The notes beneath the pieces were generated by a model, which was not told where the DNA came from, did no database searches, and worked only from the letters and a program-made list of their open reading frames with translations. This document shows, piece after piece, positions 1 through 5,882 of a DNA stretch of 9,833 bases. Location: positions 10,722 to 20,554 of the forward strand of contig DCAL01000053.1 of assembly GCA_002311975.1 (NCBI GenBank). Reading direction: 5' to 3'. The translations under genes and the position numbers were made by a program. The first letter of the stretch is position 1; each line of letters starts with the position of its first letter. This DNA is from Fidelibacterota bacterium UBA1134. GTDB lineage: Bacteria; Fidelibacterota; Marinisomatia; Marinisomatales; S15-B10.

Positions 1-1863
1 CATCTCTTGCGCGTCCCGGCGGGTAAATCTCCTCATGGATCCGGTGAAGACAAAAATCTGACCGGCGAGACGGTCTTTAGTTAGCTCAGATTCCTCCAAC
101 ATGATGCCGCCGGCTGTACATCGCTTAATGACACGGCGGTTCTCCTTGCCGGCGAAGAATCTCACGATGGAATCGGCAACAATCGGTCCCACTTCTTCCA
201 CAGCCTCCAATTCTTCTATGCTGGCGGTCATGAGGGCATCCAGCGTTCTAAACTCCCGCGCCAGAACGGTCGCCAGATGCTCTCCCACATTGCGGATACC
301 GAGGCCGTAGAGGAACCGGGCGACGGTCGTATTACGGCTTGCTTCGATTGCTTCGATGACATTCTGAGCCGATTTTTCTGCCATCCGTTCCAAGGTGGCA
401 ATGTCAGCTTCATTGAGAAAGTAAAGATCCGCAAAGCTCTCGACCAGGCCCGTCTTCACCATCTGGCTCACGAGCTTCGTCCCGAGGCCGTCTATGTCCA
501 TGGCTCGCTTGGAGACGAAGTGCTCAATGCGTCCCTTTACCTGAGCGGGACAGGCAACGTTCTGACACCGGGCCACCGCCTCGCCTTGCGGTCTATTCAC
601 TTTGCTGTGACAGACGGGACATCTGCCGGGAAGGGTGTATTTGCGTGTACTGGCTGGCCTCTTTTTTTGGATGACCTTGACCACTTCAGGAATGACGTCA
701 CCAGCCCGCTGGATCAGTACCGTGTCGCCGATCCGGACGTCCTTGCGGTCGATCTCGTCCTGATTGTGAAGGGTGGCACGGCTGACAGTGACGCCGCCTA
801 CGTTTACGGGAGCGAGAATTGCTACCGGTGTTACGGCGCCCGTTCGCCCCACGGAAGCTTCGATATTCTCAACAAAGGTTGTAGCCTGCTGTGCCTCAAA
901 CTTTCCGGCAATGGCCCAGCGGGGCGAGCGGCTTCTCGCTCCCAGCCGGTCTCTCAGACTTGTGTCGTTGACCTTGATGACGATTCCGTCGATTTCATAC
1001 GGGAGAGCATCGCGCTCATCCTCCCATTCACGGAAATAGACGATAGCTTCCTCGATCCCTTTGCATACGTTCACATTCGGATTGACGGCAAGGCCCCACG
1101 ATGTGAAGGCTCGAAGGGCGTCCCAGTGGGATGGCGGCGTGAGACCCTCGGCATAGCCCAGTTCATAGCAAAAGAATTTCAGTGGTCGCTGGGCGGCAAT
1201 GGAAGAATCCAACTGGCGCAGACTGCCGGCGGCGGCGTTTCTGGGATTGGCGAACGGAGGCTTATCCTCCTTCAGCCGTGCTTCATTCAGGCGATTGAAG
1301 CCGCCCTTCTCGATGAATGCCTCGCCTCTAACCTCCACAACCGGTGGGACAGGCACGCCGCTGCCCGTGGCTGTGAAGTCCGCACGCAAACTAAGGGGGA
1401 TGGATCTTACTGTCCTTAGATTCTGTGTAATGTCCTCCCCTGTGAATCCGTCGCCGCGTGTGGAACCGCGAACGAAGATGCCGTCTTCATAAACCAGCTC
1501 CACCGCCAGTCCATCAAGCTTAGGTTCAGCCACATAGGCGATTTCATCGGTGGTATCCAGTCTGCGTTTCGTCCGCTGGTCGAAGGCCCGCAGCTCCTCT
1601 TCGTCCATGGCATTTTCGAGACTGAGCATGGGGACACGATGAGTTATATTCCCAAATTCCTCCAGGGGCGGTGCCCCCACGCGCTGGGTAGGTGAGTCGG
1701 GTGTGACAAGTTCGGGATTTGCCTCCTCCAATTTCTGTAAGTCACGCAGTAGGGTATCGTATTCCGCGTCGGATATCTGCGGATCGTCAAGGACGTAATA
1801 GCGGTAGTTGTGCTGGTTAATCTTCTCCTTGAGTTCAACACTCTGTTTCAGGATGTCACTCAC
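1..1863 (-). CDS. ligA: NAD-dependent DNA ligase LigA (C-terminus beyond window)
   Basis: LigA seals nicks in duplex DNA during replication and repair, using NAD+ as adenylate donor. The frame is open for 621 codons and runs off the left edge; family members are usually about 670 residues, so roughly 50 are missing. Visible order: N-terminal Ia domain with the YYVLDDPQISDAEYD-type motif, adenylation domain with the active-site lysine K115 in AEPKLDGLAVELVYEDG, OB fold (motif ATTFVENIEASVGRTGAVTP), a zinc finger with four cysteines (C415, C418, C433, C438), helix-hairpin-helix region, and the beginning of the BRCT domain (IFVFTGSMRRFTRRDA). Start: GTG at 1863-1861, which puts the catalytic lysine at 115 as in E. 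coli LigA. No strong Shine-Dalgarno is seen; the preceding gene stops only 3 bases upstream and in the same frame (TGA-CCC-GTG), so translational coupling is likely. All key residues are present. Identification is secure. Confidence 0.97.
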   Translation of the reverse strand, partial: MSDILKQSVELKEKINQHNYRYYVLDDPQISDAEYDTLLRDLQKLEEANPELVTPDSPTQRVGAPPLEEFGNITHRVPMLSLENAMDEEELRAFDQRTKRRLDTTDEIAYVAEPKLDGLAVELVYEDGIFVRGSTRGDGFTGEDITQNLRTVRSIPLSLRADFTATGSGVPVPPVVEVRGEAFIEKGGFNRLNEARLKEDKPPFANPRNAAAGSLRQLDSSIAAQRPLKFFCYELGYAEGLTPPSHWDALRAFTSWGLAVNPNVNVCKGIEEAIVYFREWEDERDALPYEIDGIVIKVNDTSLRDRLGARSRSPRWAIAGKFEAQQATTFVENIEASVGRTGAVTPVAILAPVNVGGVTVSRATLHNQDEIDRKDVRIGDTVLIQRAGDVIPEVVKVIQKKRPASTRKYTLPGRCPVCHSKVNRPQGEAVARCQNVACPAQVKGRIEHFVSKRAMDIDGLGTKLVSQMVKTGLVESFADLYFLNEADIATLERMAEKSAQNVIEAIEASRNTTVARFLYGLGIRNVGEHLATVLAREFRTLDALMTASIEELEAVEEVGPIVADSIVRFFAGKENRRVIKRCTAGGIMLEESELTKDRLAGQIFVFTGSMRRFTRRDAQEM

Positions 1864-1866
1864 GGG

Positions 1867-2331
1867 TCAGCGTATCAGATTCTCATAGTACTTCATGGGA
1901 TCCACTGGCCTGATCTTGACAGGCCTGAGACGGCCGTCTCGATGGACAGGCGAAGCATAGATGCCCCCGTTCTTCACCACCACCACAAAGAAGTATTGCA
2001 ATTCATCCCCGGGATAGATCTTCGGGTCGTACCTGAATCGCAGTCTGCCCCTGTACTCCTCCAGCGGCATCTCGCGATATTTGATGAAAGTATCAGTCTT
2101 GAAGAAAAGGGAGACGTATTCCACGGAGTCTTGCGACATATCCACGAACACTTCAAGTGTGTATGGACGTCCTTTGAAAAAAGGCGACGGCGGTTTGTGA
2201 AGAATCTTCTGCGAAAAAGGGAAAGTCCTCTTCAGTAACGAATCGGCAAGTCGGCTGGAAGGTTCTCCGGAAGTCGCCTGGCCGGAAACAAGTGAAAGCG
2301 ACACCATAAGCAGGATGAATGATCTGACCAT
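1867..2331 (-). CDS. Small exported beta-rich (Ig-like?) protein, unknown function
   Basis: A 154-residue protein that I do not recognise as a named family. The N-terminus (MVRSFILLMVSLSLVSGQA) is a typical Sec signal peptide with likely cleavage near residues 17-20, so the product is periplasmic or secreted. There is no lipobox cysteine. From about residue 57 to 130 it has alternating hydrophobic strands (YTLEVFVDMSQ, EYVSLFFKTD, GRLRFRYDP, LQYFFVVVVKNGGIYASP). This pattern resembles the single Ig-like/FN3-like beta-sandwich seen in many secreted proteins of FCB-group bacteria; that is inference from pattern. It ends with a basic, proline-containing tail. The ATG lies 18 bases after the aminotransferase stop and lacks a clear Shine-Dalgarno; its own stop lies 3 bases before ligA. 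It therefore sits inside an otherwise cytoplasmic operon. That it is a gene is fairly sure from the signal peptide and tight spacing; function is unknown. Confidence 0.75.
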   Translation of the reverse strand: MVRSFILLMVSLSLVSGQATSGEPSSRLADSLLKRTFPFSQKILHKPPSPFFKGRPYTLEVFVDMSQDSVEYVSLFFKTDTFIKYREMPLEEYRGRLRFRYDPKIYPGDELQYFFVVVVKNGGIYASPVHRDGRLRPVKIRPVDPMKYYENLIR

Positions 2332-2349
2332 GATCGGTCCGGCGGGAAG

Positions 2350-3828
2350 CTAAGAGATTAACTGTTCGATACAGTTCTCGATAGAGAATTGTTGAGTGTG
2401 CTCAATCTGAAATGAGTTATGGATATATTCATTGCGTTCATCCGTGTGGTAGCGGGATTTATAGTAATCTTTTCGGGATGAGATGTCTTTCAGCGCCACC
2501 ACCAGTGCTTCCACATCTTCCTCCGTGGTGTACATGGCGATGCTTGCCCGCACCATGCCGCGCTTCAGATGGTAGATCGACTCGATGTCTTCCATCTCAA
2601 TGTCGTCAACCATGTCAAGGAGGTCGTCCATGATCATTTCCTTCACGTAGGGGTGAGCGCAGAAGCATTCGTTCCTTACCGATACGTTGAAATAGTCATT
2701 CAGGATTGCTGCCACCAGTCCGTGATCCATCCCCTTGATATTGAACGAAATTGTCGCCGTCCGCTGACATACGTCCGGATCCGGCTCACCGTAAATTGTT
2801 AAGTCTGGAATCGTTTTCATCTTTTCCAGTGCTGTAGCGATAAGCGCTTCTTCTTCCTGCATGAGGAAGGTCATACCGATGCGGTCGAGGATATCGATGG
2901 CTGCCGCCAGCCCGATGGCGCCGGGAATGTTTGGTGTGCCAGCTTCCTCTCTGTCAGGAAAGTAATCTTTGATCTGGTAGGTGTCCTCAAAGACGTCATC
3001 CACCATACCGCCGCCTACCTCTTCAGGCTCGATCTGACTCAGAAGTTCTTTACGCGCCACCACTACACCCGGTGAGCCGGGTACATAAGTTTTGTGACCG
3101 GAGAAGACGAGGGCATCAATGTTCTGCAGTGGATTCTCGGGGACAGTCATTCCCAGGGGGATATGGGCCGCGAGTTGAGCTCCATCCACCAGGAAGAGTG
3201 CATCATATTTGTGGCATATTTCGGCGGCTTCGTTGATGGGGTTGATGATGCCCGTGACATTGCTGACGCCTGTCATGGCTACATAGTTGATCTGTCCTTC
3301 ACGTTCCTTGAGGATGGCTTCAAGACTGTCCAGGCAGACGCATCCCGGACTGCCGTTGTGTTGCTTCAGGGGAATGTGCACCACTTCCTTCATATGTTTG
3401 CGATGGGGAAGATCGTTGGAATGGTGTTCCATGATTGAAACGGCGGCCACTTCCTTCTCCGGTCTGATATCGCGAAAAACGCGGGCCAAGCGGTTGATAC
3501 CGGCGGTAGTCCCGCTTCCGGTAAAGAAACATGTGTAGTACTCCGGGTCGGCGCCGAGAAAAGAGAGAATCCGTTCGTGGGCCCATGCGTATTCCTTTGT
3601 GGAAATCCTTGCCCCGAAGTGCAGAATACTGTGGGTATTGGCATAGTGATCATAGAATCGTTCAACGACGTCATGAGCCGCCTTCATCATGAGGGTGGTA
3701 GCTGCGGAGTCGAAATAGATCCGCCGGGTGGTGGCGCCTGTGGCAAGAGTATATTCGGTATCGAGACCCATAAATTCGCGCCTTATCTTCTGAAAAAGGG
3801 GCTGTCCTCTGAGAATTGTTGAATTCAC
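2350..3828 (-). CDS. Class V aminotransferase, cysteine desulfurase-like (SufS/CsdA type)
   Basis: A fold-type I PLP enzyme of 492 residues. The family members most like it remove sulfur from cysteine as an enzyme-bound persulfide for Fe-S clusters and other thiocofactors. Visible: FDSAATT near residue 40; phosphate-binding GSGTTAG (104-110); EHHSN with H135/H136 stacking on the PLP ring; VDGAQ with D215 and Q218; the Schiff-base lysine K246 in SGHKTY; AGTPNIPG (296-303); and an RASIAMYTTEED motif near 427. Where SufS has its catalytic cysteine there is NECFCAHPY, with C390 in the equivalent place and C388 nearby. An extra tail of about 40 residues follows residue 450. No sufB/C/D/E or iscU is next to it, so a housekeeping Fe-S role is not shown; a different class V reaction is possible. 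Start: GTG 3828 keeps the conserved N-terminal helix but has no Shine-Dalgarno. ATG 3771 is the alternative, with TAAGG upstream. Confidence 0.9.
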   Translation of the reverse strand: MNSTILRGQPLFQKIRREFMGLDTEYTLATGATTRRIYFDSAATTLMMKAAHDVVERFYDHYANTHSILHFGARISTKEYAWAHERILSFLGADPEYYTCFFTGSGTTAGINRLARVFRDIRPEKEVAAVSIMEHHSNDLPHRKHMKEVVHIPLKQHNGSPGCVCLDSLEAILKEREGQINYVAMTGVSNVTGIINPINEAAEICHKYDALFLVDGAQLAAHIPLGMTVPENPLQNIDALVFSGHKTYVPGSPGVVVARKELLSQIEPEEVGGGMVDDVFEDTYQIKDYFPDREEAGTPNIPGAIGLAAAIDILDRIGMTFLMQEEEALIATALEKMKTIPDLTIYGEPDPDVCQRTATISFNIKGMDHGLVAAILNDYFNVSVRNECFCAHPYVKEMIMDDLLDMVDDIEMEDIESIYHLKRGMVRASIAMYTTEEDVEALVVALKDISSRKDYYKSRYHTDERNEYIHNSFQIEHTQQFSIENCIEQLIS

Positions 3829-3865
3829 GATTTTATAATTTACTTGAAGTGAGTCTCAGGGACAA
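3829..3865 (-). promoter_or_regulatory. Possible promoter giving a near-leaderless aminotransferase mRNA
   Basis: On the minus strand TTGTCC (3865-3860) and TAAATT (3842-3837) are separated by exactly 17 bases; each matches the sigma70 consensus in 4 of 6 positions. The -10 box ends only 8 bases before the GTG start at 3828, so transcription would begin within a few bases of the start codon. That agrees with the absence of a Shine-Dalgarno there. Both boxes are weak, and the -35 overlaps a stem-loop, so this is tentative. Confidence 0.25.
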
Positions 3866-3888
3866 ACTGAAAGAGTCACTGTCCCTGA
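3856..3888 (-). repeat. 9-bp inverted repeat around a stop codon
   Basis: TCAGGGACA (3856-3864) and its exact complement TGTCCCTGA (3880-3888) flank a 15-base loop. The TGA stop codon of the upstream small exported protein gene (3878-3876) lies within the loop. There is no T-run after the stem on the minus strand, so it is not a standard intrinsic terminator. It may stabilise the 3' end, weaken read-through into the aminotransferase gene, or have no function. Confidence 0.4.
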
Positions 3889-4328
3889 AAAGTGATGCAT
3901 TTGGTGTACCACTCCTTATAGGTAATTCGCTGATGGATGAAATGGGCGATGGTACATTTGGCGTCGCCGGTACAGACTACAGGCGCTATCCCTTTGCTGT
4001 TGAAGTGGAGGACCGCCACGAACTGTTTGGGCGGCCGTTTGAAGTATTGGCTCAGTGCCAGCATGGCGTCAAATGCGTAGCCGAGGTTTTCTGTCTCATT
4101 GTTTCGATTTGCTCTCACATTAACCCGGAAAACCTTCCCGCGCTGGGGATGACGATAGACTTCGGCGCCCAGAAACTCAGGCGCCTGCCTCATTTTCTTG
4201 AAGTAGCCCGGAGTCATGGCTACGATCTGGTTATCGGAAAATTTCGGCCGATCGGCTCTTGCCGGCTGAATCAGCCCTAGGCAGGCAATGAGTAAAAGTA
4301 AGAAACCGTTAACTGTTGATCGTGGCAT
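3876..4328 (-). CDS. Small exported protein of unknown family
   Basis: A 150-residue protein that I cannot assign. The N-terminus is a signal peptide (basic start, then NGFLLLLIACLGLI) with a good signal peptidase I site after ARA (residues 23-25). LIAC at 13-16 also matches a lipobox, but hydrophobic residues continue after C16, so lipidation is less likely. The mature part alternates basic and hydrophobic stretches (RGKVFRVNVRANRN, QFVAVLHFNSKGIAPVV) and has three cysteines, C119, C125 and C144, two of them in CTGDAKC. Start choice: ATG 4328 has GAAGGA about 8 bases upstream and places the signal peptide correctly; an in-frame GTG at 4343 lacks such a site. Its stop is 47 bases before the aminotransferase start, so co-transcription is possible. 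A disulfide or metal site at the cysteines is conceivable but not shown. Confidence 0.75.
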   Translation of the reverse strand: MPRSTVNGFLLLLIACLGLIQPARADRPKFSDNQIVAMTPGYFKKMRQAPEFLGAEVYRHPQRGKVFRVNVRANRNNETENLGYAFDAMLALSQYFKRPPKQFVAVLHFNSKGIAPVVCTGDAKCTIAHFIHQRITYKEWYTKCITFQGQ

Positions 4329-4513
4329 AGAATCTTCCTTCACTGGAGACTTAACAAACCTGTTATGAACGTGGCAAAGGTATCACTGATATTGCGAAAG
4401 ATACGAACAACTGTTGAGATAAGAATGGACAAAAGCGATGTGAAATAGAACCATTTGCGATACCATTCCAACTCCCTAATCCAACCGGTGTGGCAGAGGC
4501 GATGGGCCAGAAA

Positions 4514-4547
4514 ACAAAAAGGCCCGAAGATGCAACTCCGGACCTTT
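4514..4547 (-). terminator. Intrinsic terminator of the TPR-SLH lipoprotein gene
   Basis: Read on the minus strand, AAAGGTCCG (4547-4539) pairs with CGGGCCTTT (4526-4518) with one T-G wobble, leaving a 12-base loop, and the stem runs directly into a T-run ending in TTTTTG. It starts about 24 bases after the TAA stop of the TPR-SLH gene (4573-4571). Position and structure both fit rho-independent termination and separate this gene from the leftward genes downstream. A 10-base palindrome TTTCGCGAAA (4545-4554) abuts the stem. Confidence 0.75.
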
Positions 4548-4570
4548 CGCGAAAAAAGTCAGTTTGCCGG

Positions 4571-5704
4571 TTAGAAGGTCACCCGCAGCGATGTCTGTAT
4601 GGAGCGGACGACCAGCAGTGCGTCGGCTCCTCCCACGTTGCCGTTGGGATCGAATCTTCCTGTGATGAGATCTGCCTTCATGATTCCCCGTTCAGCGCAG
4701 AGGGCCATGGCCGGGTATGCCCAGTGACTGCTGGATACATCCGCAAAGCGCGACGGACTCTCGCCGAAGTAGCGCGTTTCGAGGTTGGGGTCGCGCGTGG
4801 CAGCTACCAGAATTCTGGCCACAGCCTTGGCGTATCCGGCCCTGGTGACGTTCTCGGCGGGATAAAATTTGCCATCGGGATCTGGCTCAACAACACCGAG
4901 GTTCATGGCGTCCCTGATCCACCCTTCGGCCCAGGTTCCGGCCACGTCCGACGGAAGGGGTGCATTCGTCTGGGCGGTCATCTGTCCCGGCGTCTGGAAG
5001 GCGGGTGTGTCTTGAGGCAGGAAGCGCTCGAAGATTTCTGGCAGTTTCAACTCCTCAATGAAGATGACGGTCATGTCGGCGCGGTTGATCTTCGGCTGAA
5101 GCGCAATCTTCTTGCCCGCTGTGCTTCCCGGCTGCGCTCGCACGATCTTCTGGGAGAGGGCCCACATTTCATCAGCTCTTCCGGCATATTCGCCTTTGCG
5201 CTCTACCAGCTTTCTGAACTCGTTTTCTGCCAGAGAGAAGTCGTAATTCTGCAGGTAAGCGACCCCGAGCCAGAAGATGGCGGCTTCGTGCCCTTTCTTG
5301 AGCTTCAGCGCTCTCTCGAATTCCTTCCTGGCTGCTTTCAGCCATTTCTTTTCCGCTCCCTTATGGGCGATCCACAAGCGACCCGCCAGAACGCGGACGT
5401 CAGGATTTTTCTTCCCTTGATCGAGTCCCTTGTCCATGAATTTGCGTCCCTGCTTCAGGTCGCCGTTTAGACCGGTGGCAAGACCGAGCCCGGCCCACCC
5501 GAGAGCAAACTTCTTATCCAGATCCACTGAGCGCTGAAAAGATTTGATGGCTGAGGAATATTCCTCAGTTTCGATGTAACGCATGCCGGCCTTGTAGTGA
5601 TATTCCGGCGTATCGACGTCAGATTGGGATCGGGCTTTCGGTCCGCAACTGTAGCTTACCAGAAGCAGCGGCAGAACCAGCGCGAGAGAAATAACCTTTT
5701 TCAT
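4571..5704 (-). CDS. TPR-repeat protein with C-terminal SLH domains, probable lipoprotein
   Basis: A 377-residue exported protein. The N-terminus MKKVISLALVLPLLLVSYSC ends in C20 followed by GPK, which reads as a lipoprotein signal although the lipobox (SYSC) is not canonical. Residues 34-180 hold tetratricopeptide-type helical hairpins (for example YHYKAGMRYIETEEYSSAI, then 68-101, 122-155 and 145-178), which normally mediate protein-protein contact. Residues about 200-370 hold S-layer-homology units: a partial one near 205-225 (INRADMTVIFIEE) and fuller ones at 255-300 (WAEGWIRDAMNLGVVEP) and 320-370 (FADVSSSHWAYPAMALCAERG). SLH domains bind peptidoglycan-linked polymers, so the protein may bridge outer membrane and cell wall; that is inference. 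Start ATG 5704 has AAGGAG 7 bases upstream. The gene has its own terminator and diverges from the LPP20/FlgT-like cluster across a shared control region. Confidence 0.88.
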   Translation of the reverse strand: MKKVISLALVLPLLLVSYSCGPKARSQSDVDTPEYHYKAGMRYIETEEYSSAIKSFQRSVDLDKKFALGWAGLGLATGLNGDLKQGRKFMDKGLDQGKKNPDVRVLAGRLWIAHKGAEKKWLKAARKEFERALKLKKGHEAAIFWLGVAYLQNYDFSLAENEFRKLVERKGEYAGRADEMWALSQKIVRAQPGSTAGKKIALQPKINRADMTVIFIEELKLPEIFERFLPQDTPAFQTPGQMTAQTNAPLPSDVAGTWAEGWIRDAMNLGVVEPDPDGKFYPAENVTRAGYAKAVARILVAATRDPNLETRYFGESPSRFADVSSSHWAYPAMALCAERGIMKADLITGRFDPNGNVGGADALLVVRSIQTSLRVTF

Positions 5705-5736
5705 GGGATAACTCCTTTATAATTCTTTACAGCAAG

Positions 5737-5765
5737 AATATAAAGGCTTATGAGTTGAAAAAAAA
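5737..5765 (-). promoter_or_regulatory. Possible leftward promoter for the TPR-SLH gene
   Basis: The minus strand has TATATT (5742-5737), 5 of 6 matches to the -10 consensus, 33 bases before the ATG and upstream of the AAGGAG site. The position 17 bases further upstream is a run of T (5765-5760), a poor -35. A weak -35 would fit an activator-dependent promoter, and a CRP/FNR-like dyad is centred about 60 bases upstream of the expected start of transcription. Tentative. Confidence 0.35.
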
Positions 5766-5779
5766 TACCTTTACAAGCC

Positions 5780-5800
5780 CATTTGATATAGATCACATAA
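5780..5800. promoter_or_regulatory. CRP/FNR-family-like operator
   Basis: TTGAT-ATAG-ATCAC (5783-5796) matches the FNR consensus TTGAT-N4-ATCAA at 9 of 10 positions, and TTTGA-N6-TCACA (5782-5797) matches the CRP consensus TGTGA-N6-TCACA at 9 of 10. Its centre at 5789.5 is about 58 bases upstream of the expected start from the rightward promoter and about 60 from the leftward one, close to the class I activator position. The organism's own regulator is unknown, so only the family resemblance is claimed. Confidence 0.45.
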
Positions 5801-5812
5801 TGGCCTTTCTTA

Positions 5813-5841
5813 TTGATATTCATGGTGAAGTTAGATATATT
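5813..5841 (+). promoter_or_regulatory. Sigma70-type promoter of the LPP20/FlgT-like cluster
   Basis: TTGATA (5813-5818) and TATATT (5836-5841) each match the sigma70 consensus in 5 of 6 positions and are spaced by exactly 17 bases. Transcription would start near 5848, giving a leader of about 35 bases that contains the AGGGGGT ribosome binding site before the ATG at 5883. The sequence is AT-rich as expected. This is the best promoter in the window. Confidence 0.65.
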
Positions 5842-5882
5842 GAACTTGATAAATGGTGTACTTACGAAATCAGGGGGTAAAG

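Noticed and set aside
277..1419. A 380-codon open frame on the plus strand
   Set aside because: It is antisense to ligA, whose minus-strand frame carries all the catalytic motifs. The plus-strand translation shows no domain pattern, and such long shadows arise from codon bias.
1867..1869. TGA as a recoded or read-through codon joining the exported protein to ligA
   Set aside because: LigA is complete from the GTG with K115 in the usual place, and a signal peptide on a cytoplasmic ligase would make no sense.
3816..4280. A 154-codon open frame on the plus strand
   Set aside because: It is antisense to the small exported protein gene, which has a signal peptide and Shine-Dalgarno on the minus strand.
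4545..4554. Palindrome TTTCGCGAAA as an operator
   Set aside because: It sits just downstream of a gene at its terminator, with no promoter beside it, and 10-base palindromes occur by chance.
4490..5470. A 326-codon open frame on the plus strand
   Set aside because: It lies opposite the TPR-SLH gene, begins across that gene's terminator, and its translation has no recognisable domain.
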